The notes beneath the pieces are model-generated. The model searched no databases, was not told the DNA's origin, and saw only the letters and a list, made by a program, of their open reading frames with translations. Positions 17,736 through 25,762 of a stretch of 64,000 nucleotides of DNA are shown here, one piece after another. Source of the stretch: Riemerella anatipestifer_F (GTDB lineage Bacteria; Bacteroidota; Bacteroidia; Flavobacteriales; Weeksellaceae); NCBI RefSeq assembly GCF_037861325.1, contig NZ_JAFELW010000002.1. One strand, given 5' to 3'. Each line of letters starts with the position of its first letter. Position 1 is the first letter of the stretch. The translations under genes were made by a program, and so were the position numbers.

Positions 17736-19067
17736 ATGGATTTGTTAACCCAAATATTTCAGTTTGTTCTTAGTATTTCAATTTTAGTTACCTTGCACGA
17801 GTTGGGACATTTTATCCCTGCTAAATACTTCAAAACTAAAGTTGAGAAATTCTATCTGTTCTTTGACCCTTGGTTTTCTGTTGTTAAAAAGAAAATAGGA
17901 GAAACAGAATACGGTATCGGTTGGCTTCCGTTCGGAGGTTATGTAAAAATAGCAGGTATGGTGGACGAAAGTATGGACACCGAACAACTTAAAAAACCCG
18001 CACAACCTTGGGAATTTCGTTCTAAACCTGCTTGGCAAAGGCTCATTATTATGCTAGGTGGTGTTACTGTGAATTTCTTTTTAGCTTGGTTTATTTATTC
18101 TTGTCTTAGCTTTTTTAATGGAGAAACTTACCACGATAATAGCAAATTTGAGGACGGAATTGCCGTAAGTGAAGCTGCCCAAAAGATGGGATTACAAAAT
18201 GGAGATAAAATAATTGCCATAGATGGAAAACCTGCCGAAAGAATGGAAAACTCTATGATAAACCTGCTTTTATCAGACGAAATTACCGTACTTAGAGAAG
18301 GCAAAGAAATTACCTTCCCTACTAATGAAGATGGTGTAGCAGAAGTTATGAAAGCTAATGAAGTTAGAGCAATCTACTCTGCTAGATTCCCTGTAGTTAT
18401 AGATAGTATTTCACCCAATAGTCCTGCACAAAAGGCTCAACTAAAAAAAGGAGACAAAATAGTTGGTATAAACAATACTCCTATAAAGTATTTTGATAAT
18501 CTTGCCTCTGTGCTTAAAAATCTTAAAAATCAAACGACAGAAATTGAAGTTCTGAGAAATGGGAGTTTATTGAAGCAAACTATTACGGTAAATAAGGATG
18601 GAAAACTTGGTTTTACTTCCGACGAAGAAGAAAGACTAAAATCACTTAATAGTACATTAGTAAACAAGGAGTACAGTTTACTACAAGCTATACCTAGAGG
18701 GCTAGAAAGAACAATAGACGCTCTAGTAATGCAGGTAAAACAATTCAAAATTATTTTTAACCAAAAAACACAAGGTTATAAAAAAGTGTCTGGACCAATA
18801 GGTATCGTTAAAATGATGCCAACCTCTATCAATTGGGAAGCCTTTTGGGCGTTTACTGCTATGTTTTCGATATGGTTAGCATTCCTTAATTTGCTTCCTA
18901 TACCCGGTTTAGATGGAGGACATGTTATGTTTACTCTATGGGAAGTAATTACGGGAAAACCTGTCCCTCAAAAAGTGCTTGAAAACGCTCAAACCATAGG
19001 AGTTATTTTCCTTATGGGATTAATGTTACTGATTATCGGAAGCGACATTTTTAAAATTTTTAGATAA
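17736..19067 (+). CDS. rseP: RIP metalloprotease RseP (site-2 protease)
   Basis: Intramembrane zinc protease that cleaves anti-sigma factors and leftover signal peptides. 443 residues. The zinc motif HELGH is in the first membrane helix (ILVTLHELGHFIPAKYF near residue 22). Two PDZ-like segments lie in the periplasmic part (about 130-300), including SPAQKAQLKKGDKIVGINN. The second catalytic motif NLLPIPGLDGGH is in a helix near 386-397, and a last membrane helix follows. It sits directly upstream of tRNA-Asn. The target anti-sigma factor is not visible in this window. Confidence 0.95.
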   Translation: MDLLTQIFQFVLSISILVTLHELGHFIPAKYFKTKVEKFYLFFDPWFSVVKKKIGETEYGIGWLPFGGYVKIAGMVDESMDTEQLKKPAQPWEFRSKPAWQRLIIMLGGVTVNFFLAWFIYSCLSFFNGETYHDNSKFEDGIAVSEAAQKMGLQNGDKIIAIDGKPAERMENSMINLLLSDEITVLREGKEITFPTNEDGVAEVMKANEVRAIYSARFPVVIDSISPNSPAQKAQLKKGDKIVGINNTPIKYFDNLASVLKNLKNQTTEIEVLRNGSLLKQTITVNKDGKLGFTSDEEERLKSLNSTLVNKEYSLLQAIPRGLERTIDALVMQVKQFKIIFNQKTQGYKKVSGPIGIVKMMPTSINWEAFWAFTAMFSIWLAFLNLLPIPGLDGGHVMFTLWEVITGKPVPQKVLENAQTIGVIFLMGLMLLIIGSDIFKIFR

Positions 19068-19106
19068 AATTTAAAAATAAATTTGGAGGGTATTAGAAAA
19101 AGTTTC

Positions 19107-19114
19107 TATATTTG
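19107..19114 (+). promoter_or_regulatory. Promoter of tRNA-Asn
   Basis: TATATTTG (TAnnTTTG) 24 bp before the tRNA, with TTTG at 19082-19085 in the -33 position (21-bp spacing). The 18-mer TTTCTATATTTGCACCAC (19103-19120) recurs exactly at 38830-38847 before the SAM riboswitch. Confidence 0.65.
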
Positions 19115-19138
19115 CACCACGAAAAAACAACAAACCAT

Positions 19139-19212
19139 TCCTCCTTAGCTCAGTTGGTTAGAGCATCTGACTGTTAATCAGAGGGTCGCTGGTTCGAGCC
19201 CAGCAGGAGGAG
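19139..19212 (+). tRNA. tRNA-Asn (anticodon GTT)
   Basis: A 74-nt cloverleaf. The acceptor stem is TCCTCCT / AGGAGGA with discriminator G; the D-arm is in TAGCTCAGTTGGTTAGAGC, the anticodon arm CTGACTGTTAATCAG carries GTT, and the T-arm is CTGGTTCGAGCCCAG. CCA is not encoded. The 3' part from 19192 on is the attachment site of the integrated element; the gene is kept whole at this end. Confidence 0.98.
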
Positions 19213-19344
19213 CAAAAAGACTTACAGAAATGTAGGTCTTTTTTGTTTTATAACTCTATATCTGCAAGTTATCTCATGACTTAATATTTTTCTCATGGTC
19301 TTTAAGTCATTATTTTACCCTAGTTTTTAAGATAAAAAGGCACA
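19192..19344 (+). repeat. attL direct repeat
   Basis: Left copy, 153 bp, starting GTTCGAGCCCAGCAGGAGG in the tRNA-Asn T-arm and running through the tRNA terminator to ...AAAAAGGCACA. It differs from the right copy by four substitutions and one missing A. Confidence 0.9.
19215..19245 (+). terminator. Terminator of tRNA-Asn
   Basis: Stem AAGACTTACA / TGTAGGTCTT with a GAAA loop and one G-U pair, followed by a T run. The copy in attR has the stem as a perfect match. Confidence 0.75.
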
Positions 19345-19349
19345 AAAAA

Positions 19350-19384
19350 AGGCATACCCTAATTTTCTAAAAGGCATACCCTCT
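19350..19384 (+). promoter_or_regulatory. Left candidate integrase arm sites
   Basis: Two direct copies of AGGCATACCCT, at 19350-19360 and 19372-19382, 22 bp apart, just inside attL. The longer form AGGCATACCCTAATT (19350-19364) occurs again at 38459-38473 just inside attR. Paired short repeats at both inner ends fit arm-type binding sites of a tyrosine recombinase. Confidence 0.5.
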
Positions 19385-19400
19385 AAAATCTTATAACAAC

Positions 19401-20609
19401 ATGAATAATAATAAATTGAACATACTATTTGTATTGGATAAAGTTAATACAAATTCAAAAGGCATAGCACCTTTAAGGTGCAGGGTGACATATCTACAAG
19501 AGAGAAAGGTATTCTCTATAGGATTATTCATCAACCCTAATAATTGGGATAGTAAGAAACAGCTTGCAAAACCACCCAATGAAGAAAACAACTTTATCAA
19601 TACACAATTAAGCCTGATTAAGAATAACATTAATCAGGCTTTTTTATTCCTTCAAGTTAAGGAGGAAAAATTTGATGTAAATGACATCTATACACAATAT
19701 AAAGGAGAAACTTTAGCTAGAGAATATGGTGTGTTAGAATATTATGAAATATATCTTGAGAAACTGAAAAAACTTATAGATGTAGAGATTAAAAAGCAGA
19801 CTTGGGATAAATTCAGCTATATCAGAGATGATGTAAAAGAGTTCATAAAATTTCATTACAAAAAATCTGATATTAAACTAAAAGATTTAGATTTTAACTT
19901 TATTACAGAGTTTGAATATTACTCTAAGACTGAATTAAAGCATCAGCAGGTTACTATTAACAAGTCTCTACAGAGATTTAAAAAAGTAGTTAAACAGGCT
20001 GTTATTCAGAAATATTTAGAATCTAACCCTTTTGAAGAACATAAACCTAAAAAAGTATATCCTAAGATTGTATTTCTTACTCAAGAAGAACTTTACAAGT
20101 TAGAACATCATATATTCCAATCCGAAATACTAAATCAAGTAAAGGATTGCTACCTATTTTGCTGTTATACAGGGCTAGCATACAAGGAGATGTTTGACCT
20201 CAAGAAAGAAGATTTAATCACTAAACCTGATGGAGTTACATGGATTTATAAGAAAAGAGATAAGACAGGGAGAAATTTCTCTGTTCCTCTGATACTTCCA
20301 AAAGCACTTAAAGTGATAGAAAAATATTCTTCTGAAAGTGAATACCTTTTACCTAGAGTGAGTAATCAGTATTTCAACAGGCTACTAAAGGAAATAGCTT
20401 TTGTATTAAAAATTCCTAAAAATCTTACTCATCATACAAGCAGGAAAACATTTGCTTCCACAGTATTATTGAACAATGATATTCCTATAGAAGTTATATC
20501 TAAACTTTTAGGTCATTCTAAAATAACTACTACACAAGAATATTATGCGGAGCTAATGCCCAATAAATTAAGTGAACAGCTAAATAAATTAAAAGATAAG
20601 CTGAAATAA
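19401..20609 (+). CDS. tyrosine-type site-specific recombinase (integrase)
   Basis: Integrase of the element, 402 residues. The N-terminal arm-binding region (LNILFVLDKVNTNSKGIAPL, a Bacteroidota 'Arm-DNA-bind' style start) is followed by a SAM-like core-binding domain (about 105-205) and the catalytic domain. Catalytic residues seen are HHTSRKTFAS (His and Arg II, near 350), LLGHSKITTTQEYY (His III and nucleophile Tyr, near 375-388). The Arg I position reads CCYTGLAYKEM, with Ala where classical integrases have Arg, as in many Bacteroidota IntDOT-like enzymes. It points inward from the tRNA. It should catalyse integration and excision at tRNA-Asn. Confidence 0.95.
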   Translation: MNNNKLNILFVLDKVNTNSKGIAPLRCRVTYLQERKVFSIGLFINPNNWDSKKQLAKPPNEENNFINTQLSLIKNNINQAFLFLQVKEEKFDVNDIYTQYKGETLAREYGVLEYYEIYLEKLKKLIDVEIKKQTWDKFSYIRDDVKEFIKFHYKKSDIKLKDLDFNFITEFEYYSKTELKHQQVTINKSLQRFKKVVKQAVIQKYLESNPFEEHKPKKVYPKIVFLTQEELYKLEHHIFQSEILNQVKDCYLFCCYTGLAYKEMFDLKKEDLITKPDGVTWIYKKRDKTGRNFSVPLILPKALKVIEKYSSESEYLLPRVSNQYFNRLLKEIAFVLKIPKNLTHHTSRKTFASTVLLNNDIPIEVISKLLGHSKITTTQEYYAELMPNKLSEQLNKLKDKLK

Positions 20610-20659
20610 TTTCTATATTTAACTGTGCTGTATTAAATTTACAGCATAGTTATTTTTTT

Positions 20660-23266
20660 ATGCAATTAGAAATTACCAACTCTGCTTTCCAAGATTACCC
20701 TATAGAATTTAAGGAAATCAATCCTGAAGATTTTCAATATATTTTCAACCCTGATGGAACTAGAGAAGAAAGAAATTGTTTTGAAATTGAAAATAATGGA
20801 GAGAAAATCATTATTTCTCCTAACGAAGATGGTTATATCAATGAAGAATTACAAAGCCACATTGAACTAGAACATAAAAATACTGTGGTTATCAATGCAG
20901 CAGTAGGACAAGGCAAATCTTACTCAATTATACAAATCATAAAAAGGTATTATGATGCTATGCAAAATGGAGGGCAACAATACCTCATTTTTGTAGCTAG
21001 TCCATTTGTGAGTTTAGTAAAGCAATACTATGACGATATTGTAGAAGCAGGAATACCTGAAAGCCAAATTTACAATTATAACAATCTTGGGAGATATACT
21101 GAAACAAACTATCTTGACAGAGCTATACAAGTTATTACTGTAAATACCCTTTTAGGAAATCCTGGGGAAGATGGTTTTAAAAACTCTGACATCAAGAGAG
21201 AATATCTCAATCACCTAACTACATACTGCGAGGAAAACAATATTAAAGCAGTTTTTATTTATGATGAGTTGCATGATTCTTTTCAGAACTTCAAACAAAA
21301 ATATATATTTAATCTATGGAAATGGAGGAATGTAATACACAAAAATTTTGTACTAAGTGCCACCTATAATGAGGCTTCTAAAGTAGTTATAGAATATCTA
21401 GCTGAACTCACAGATTTTAAAATTCAAATTATAGAATCTGAAAGAGTAAGATTTCCTCAAAAGCAAAGCTCTCTGTATTTACATTATTCTCCTGACAATA
21501 ATTTTACTTCTAGCACATTAGAAATCAAAGAACTAATCACAAAACTAATCTCTAGAGGAAAGAAAATAGACATCTTATGTTATTCTAAAACTTTAGCAAA
21601 AAGCCTGCTTAATTCTAGAGATAAAATAGGAAAACTACTTGTAGAAACCTATGGAGAAATAAAAGATTGTACTTCTGAACTCATCACTAACCAAAGACCT
21701 GAAAATGAAGAGCCAAAAAACCAGTTTGATAATACAAAATGTAATGTTGGCACTAACTTTAAGACAGGAGTAAGTATTAGGAAAGAAAACCATGCATTTA
21801 TCATTATTCTTCCACCTAGAAGTACAAGAATGTGGTTCAGAAATAAATATGGCATTTTTTCAGGAGGCATCAACTCCGTTATTCAAGCTTTAGCTAGACA
21901 AAGAAACAAAGGAGAAATACATATTATCTTATCAAGACCAGATAAATTTGACTTTTCTACCCTAAAGCATACAGAGATGAACCCTCTACAAAAAGAGGAG
22001 TTTGAGAATTATTACAACCTAATAACCTATCATAAAGACCCTAAAAAACTAGTAAAGTATATCAAACTAAACAGGCAAAATTTTTTCCTAAGAGAATTTT
22101 ATGAAAATAAATTAAGAGGAAATATTAAGAATGAAATTGAAGCTATTGAGAATAATTTATCTAGGTTCAATCTAGCTAAATTAAGCTACCCTACTTATGA
22201 TGAGTTTAAACTTGAAAATGGAGAAGAGTTTTTAGCTAATGAATATCCTATATTTGGAGAAGATATAAGTGCATATCTAACTTTTGCGGCATTAACCAAT
22301 CAATTCATTAATTGTAAGCTGGTGGGAATTAATTATAAGAGAACATTATTTTTTAAAGAAGGAGAGCTACAAGAAAATTTAACTCAATACTTCAATAGAT
22401 ATTTTGGAGAAGACTACTACAATAGCATAACCACTTATTCTAATTTCAATATGTTCTATACAGAAATTAGAAATAAACTCTTCAATAGTTTTACCTTTAA
22501 ATTTAAAAAAGATGCTAATAGAAGATGGGAAATCATTTCTTCATATTCAAATAAATTATTTGAAAATCAACTTCTAAGATTTTGTGCCATACAATATTTT
22601 CAAAATAACTATTATTATCCTGATGATATTAAAAATAAAAATCATGATATTGAATATACTCGGAGCAACTATTTTTTAGATTGTATTGCTGTAGCTAGAA
22701 CTATTAATCTAGAGCAAATAGACTATTCTGATGAATACAAAAACAAAATAAAGGCATATCAGAATTTAGATTATTTTAGAACTAAAGTTATAAACTATAT
22801 TGGCACCACTACAAGAGGAAGAAGGTTTAATTATTTACCTATAAAACCACTATCAGGTTTTTTAAATACAGATGAAACTTCAAAGGCTTTAGAAACAATT
22901 GATTTATTGATAGAAAATGATGATTTTATAGGAAATAACATTTTCAATTTTAAAAGAAATTTTGAAGACAAAACAACGGAACAAAAGATAGAGTCATTTT
23001 ACAGAATTTTATTAGAAGATTTTTTTATGTCTCTCGAAACATATAAAAAAGTAACCATTAATGGAGACAGGCTACTTGTTAAACCTATTACTGCTTACAT
23101 CCCACTTCCTAATCCTTCTAGGGTAATTAATCTAGTACAACCTGCTGATTATGACACAAATTATTTAGAGCAATATTCTCGGTGCATTTCAGAACTTTAT
23201 GGAAGTGAAGAAACATATCAGAACATCATCAATGAGGCTTTGAAAAATCTAAACCAAGAGAATTAA
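20660..23266 (+). CDS. SF2 helicase-like protein of the element
   Basis: An 868-residue protein with a helicase core in the N-terminal half: Walker A in NAAVGQGKSYSI near residues 79-86, Walker B/DExH as YDELHDSF near 203, motif III as LSATYNEA, a motif V-like CNVGTNFKTGVSIR near 360, and motif VI as VIQALARQRNKGEIH near 413. The C-terminal half (about 450-868) has no motif I recognise. It starts 50 bp after the integrase stop and probably forms its operon. A role in replication or processing of the excised element is inferred from position and fold. Confidence 0.7.
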   Translation: MQLEITNSAFQDYPIEFKEINPEDFQYIFNPDGTREERNCFEIENNGEKIIISPNEDGYINEELQSHIELEHKNTVVINAAVGQGKSYSIIQIIKRYYDAMQNGGQQYLIFVASPFVSLVKQYYDDIVEAGIPESQIYNYNNLGRYTETNYLDRAIQVITVNTLLGNPGEDGFKNSDIKREYLNHLTTYCEENNIKAVFIYDELHDSFQNFKQKYIFNLWKWRNVIHKNFVLSATYNEASKVVIEYLAELTDFKIQIIESERVRFPQKQSSLYLHYSPDNNFTSSTLEIKELITKLISRGKKIDILCYSKTLAKSLLNSRDKIGKLLVETYGEIKDCTSELITNQRPENEEPKNQFDNTKCNVGTNFKTGVSIRKENHAFIIILPPRSTRMWFRNKYGIFSGGINSVIQALARQRNKGEIHIILSRPDKFDFSTLKHTEMNPLQKEEFENYYNLITYHKDPKKLVKYIKLNRQNFFLREFYENKLRGNIKNEIEAIENNLSRFNLAKLSYPTYDEFKLENGEEFLANEYPIFGEDISAYLTFAALTNQFINCKLVGINYKRTLFFKEGELQENLTQYFNRYFGEDYYNSITTYSNFNMFYTEIRNKLFNSFTFKFKKDANRRWEIISSYSNKLFENQLLRFCAIQYFQNNYYYPDDIKNKNHDIEYTRSNYFLDCIAVARTINLEQIDYSDEYKNKIKAYQNLDYFRTKVINYIGTTTRGRRFNYLPIKPLSGFLNTDETSKALETIDLLIENDDFIGNNIFNFKRNFEDKTTEQKIESFYRILLEDFFMSLETYKKVTINGDRLLVKPITAYIPLPNPSRVINLVQPADYDTNYLEQYSRCISELYGSEETYQNIINEALKNLNQEN

Positions 23267-23320
23267 ACTGTCCACTTTTTGTTCAAATAATATATCCCAC
23301 TACAAAAAGTGGACAGTTTA
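23264..23320. repeat. Perfect 18-bp inverted repeat after the helicase gene
   Basis: TAAACTGTCCACTTTTTG at 23264-23281 and its exact complement at 23303-23320, separated by 21 bp. The left arm contains the helicase stop codon. No clear T run follows on the plus strand, so besides a terminator it could be a protein-binding or replication site. Confidence 0.7.
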
Positions 23321-23369
23321 GTATGTCCAAAATTAGCTATTCATACACAATCTTTGATAGGCAATTTAC

Positions 23370-23514
23370 TTTAGGCAGTTACAATGCACATAGGAAACCT
23401 AACTGAAATTCCGTAAGCTACTTTACAATTCATAGGGGTTCTTTAGAAATCTCCCCAGCCTAAAAAATCTAAGATTTAACAACGCACGAATTCAGAGGAG
23501 GACAACTCTGTTGT
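23370..23514 (+). ncRNA. Candidate multi-branched structured RNA
   Basis: A 398-bp gene-free stretch (23267-23664) precedes the Sak4-like gene. Within it I can pair TTTAGGC (23370-23376) with GCCTAAA (23458-23464), enclosing three hairpins: AGTTA/TAACT (23377-23381, 23400-23404), AATT.GTAA/TTACAATT (23407-23416, 23423-23430) and GGGG/CCCC (23435-23438, 23453-23456). A second domain pairs ACAA/TTGT (23479-23482, 23511-23514) with inner CAGAG/CTCTG (23493-23497, 23506-23510). The sequence is richer in G and C than its surroundings. It could be an RNA, a leader, or an origin. Folding by eye only. Confidence 0.4.
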
Positions 23515-23664
23515 AGGTTTTTGTTCCAAAATTTTGGTACACAAAGTTACAAAAAATAAATGACAATTTCCAGTGTTTTAGCCTTATTTATAGTACTTTA
23601 AGACTAATAGCTAAATTGTATTTAACCTCAAAAAATATTTTTTAACCCAATAAATTTCAAAATT

Positions 23665-24552
23665 ATGCAACTAAGACCAAGTGAAAGAAAAAGAGCCAAG
23701 ATAAAAATGGCTTTACAAGGAAGTGCAGGAAGTGGTAAAACTTACTCAAGTTTGCTACTAGCACAAGGACTAACCAATGGAGACTTTTCTAAAGTAGCCA
23801 TTATTGACACAGAAAATGGAAGTGCTGACTTATATGCTCATTTAGGCAACTACAATGTGCTTTCTATGCAGCCTCCATTTAGTCCTCAAAAGTATGTACA
23901 AGCTATTGAAGTTTGCGAGAAAGCAGGAATGGAGGTAATTATTTTAGATAGTATTTCTCATTGTTGGGATTACCTGTTAGATTATCACAGTTCCTTAGCT
24001 GGAAATAGCTTTACTAATTGGGCTAAGATTAAGCCTTTGGAGAAACTATTTATTGATAAAATACTTCAATCTAATGCTCATGTAATTGCTACTATGAGGA
24101 CTAAACAGGACTATGTACTCAATCAAAAAGATGGGAAGTTTATCCCTGAAAAAGTAGGTTTAAAAGCTGTTCAAAGAGATGGACTAGACTTTGAGTTTAC
24201 TCTAGTTTTTGATGTGGATATTAAGCATTTTGCTGTAGCTAGTAAGGACAGAACTGAAATTTTCATGGATAAACCTGAGTTTATCATCACTTCTGAAACA
24301 GGTAAGAAAATTCTAGATTGGTGTAATTCTGGAAAGCAGGAAGTTCCATCTGGCTCTAAAGAATTATCTGAGCAAGAAGTGTATCAAGAAATTCAAATGT
24401 GTAACTCCTTATCAGAGTTATTGGCTCTATATCAGAAATACCCACACTATCAGAAGAATTTAAAACCTGATTTTGAAGCTAAGAAATCCCTTTTAATACA
24501 ATTAACCAACCCTCAAAATTTTAGTCAAAATGGACACGCAAAACATCATTAA
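23665..24552 (+). CDS. Sak4-like phage/element recombination ATPase (AAA_24)
   Basis: A 295-residue RecA-fold ATPase. Walker A is ALQGSAGSGKTYSSLLLAQG near residues 13-32 and Walker B is MEVIILDSISHCWDYLLDYH near 90. The lead-in LRPSERKRAKIKMALQG is typical of the AAA_24/Sak4 family found in phages and integrative elements, where it works with single-strand DNA-binding and annealing functions. It ends overlapping the DUF3871 gene by 23 bp. The same pair recurs in Bacteroidota elements. Role in element DNA replication or recombination is inferred. Confidence 0.8.
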   Translation: MQLRPSERKRAKIKMALQGSAGSGKTYSSLLLAQGLTNGDFSKVAIIDTENGSADLYAHLGNYNVLSMQPPFSPQKYVQAIEVCEKAGMEVIILDSISHCWDYLLDYHSSLAGNSFTNWAKIKPLEKLFIDKILQSNAHVIATMRTKQDYVLNQKDGKFIPEKVGLKAVQRDGLDFEFTLVFDVDIKHFAVASKDRTEIFMDKPEFIITSETGKKILDWCNSGKQEVPSGSKELSEQEVYQEIQMCNSLSELLALYQKYPHYQKNLKPDFEAKKSLLIQLTNPQNFSQNGHAKHH

Positions 24553-25735
24553 ACCTGCTACTTTAGAAGAAGCCTTTGAAATTCCAAATTCTACTACCAT
24601 AATAGGGAAAGAAACAAGTACAATGGAATTAAGGAATGTAGCTAAGAAATCTATTAGAGATGTATTTCTAGATAATTCTGATGGTATAGAAGATGCAGAA
24701 GTCTATTACCCAAGTAAAATGAATGAAGAACCTAAGTCTGAACCTAAAAATCAAGTTCAGACTTTTTTAATGGCTAATTCTGTAGTTACTTCTGCTGTAG
24801 AAGAACCAAAAGATAATAAGCCTAGTCCTTTCATTGTAGCTAATACTACAGAAGTACCTCTACTTCATCTAAAACAAGATTGTATTGTGCCTGTATTTAG
24901 TAAAGACAATGAGAGAACTATTGCCCATCAAGAGTTTATAGAAGTAATACTCAATGCTACTCAAAAGGTATTTCCTCATCATAGCATGACTATTCCTGAA
25001 ATTAGGGTATCTCATCAAATTAAAGGGAGAGTGCCTGAGGCTATTCATAAAAATGTGAAAGATTTATTAGACCATGAGAAAACCATTTATTATGAAAGAA
25101 TGGCTTTTATAGTAAAAATTCCTAGCATTACAGAGGTTGTGAATGGAAATAAGCTATCTCTTTGTATAGGAGGAGTGAGGGCATATAATCAAGAGAACTT
25201 GTATAGTAAAAAAACACTTGAGAAGTTTAAGTTTTTCATTGGGTTTCAAAATCAAGTCTGTATGAATCTTTGCGTATGGAGTGATGGTTTTGTGGAAGAC
25301 ATGAGAGTTTCTAATGCATTAGAACTACAATCTAAAGCCCTAGAAGTAATGCAAAATTATAATGTAGATTTACATCTTATGGAAATGAAAGAGCTTTCTC
25401 AAGATTTTCTTACAGAACATCAGTTTGCACAACTTATAGGTAAATCTAGGCTATACCAACATCTTCCTAAATCTGAGAAGTCTAAAATCCCTGTACTTAA
25501 TTTTAATGACAGCCATATTAACACTCTAGCTAAAGATTATTATGAGGATAAGAACTTCTGTAGGCAAGAAGATGGCAGGATAAACCTATGGAGTGTTTAT
25601 AACCTCTTTACTCAGGCTAATAAGTCTTCTTATATAGATACTTTCCTAGACAGGAATTTGAATGCTTTTGAGTTTTCTAAAGGCATTCAAAAAACTCTCA
25701 ATGGTAATTCTAGTTATCATTGGTTTTTGAGTTAA
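24530..25735 (+). CDS. DUF3871 family protein
   Basis: A 401-residue protein of the Bacteroidota family DUF3871. Family-like blocks: HHSMTIPEIRVSHQIKGRVP near 155, MAFIVKIPSITEVVNGNKLS near 195, LCIGGVRAYNQENLYSKKTL near 216, and FFIGFQNQVCMNLCVWSDGF near 242. The first ~110 residues are low-complexity and acidic. The ATG at 24530 overlaps the Sak4-like gene; a later in-frame Met at residue 27 (24608) is also possible. DUF3871 genes usually sit behind such ATPases in mobile elements; the function is not known. Confidence 0.85.
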   Translation: MDTQNIIKPATLEEAFEIPNSTTIIGKETSTMELRNVAKKSIRDVFLDNSDGIEDAEVYYPSKMNEEPKSEPKNQVQTFLMANSVVTSAVEEPKDNKPSPFIVANTTEVPLLHLKQDCIVPVFSKDNERTIAHQEFIEVILNATQKVFPHHSMTIPEIRVSHQIKGRVPEAIHKNVKDLLDHEKTIYYERMAFIVKIPSITEVVNGNKLSLCIGGVRAYNQENLYSKKTLEKFKFFIGFQNQVCMNLCVWSDGFVEDMRVSNALELQSKALEVMQNYNVDLHLMEMKELSQDFLTEHQFAQLIGKSRLYQHLPKSEKSKIPVLNFNDSHINTLAKDYYEDKNFCRQEDGRINLWSVYNLFTQANKSSYIDTFLDRNLNAFEFSKGIQKTLNGNSSYHWFLS

Positions 25736-25739
25736 ATGG

Positions 25740-25762
25740 AACTGCCCCAAAAGGGGGCAGTT
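25740..25762. terminator. Bidirectional terminator between DUF3871 gene and defence operon
   Basis: Nine-bp GC-rich stem AACTGCCCC / GGGGCAGTT with a 5-nt loop and T-rich flank. It lies exactly between the two convergent stop codons. Confidence 0.8.

Noticed and set aside
23370..23514. Retron ncRNA or tRNA-like gene
   Set aside because: No reverse transcriptase is encoded nearby, and the T-arm and anticodon arm do not match tRNA rules; kept only as a generic structured RNA candidate.
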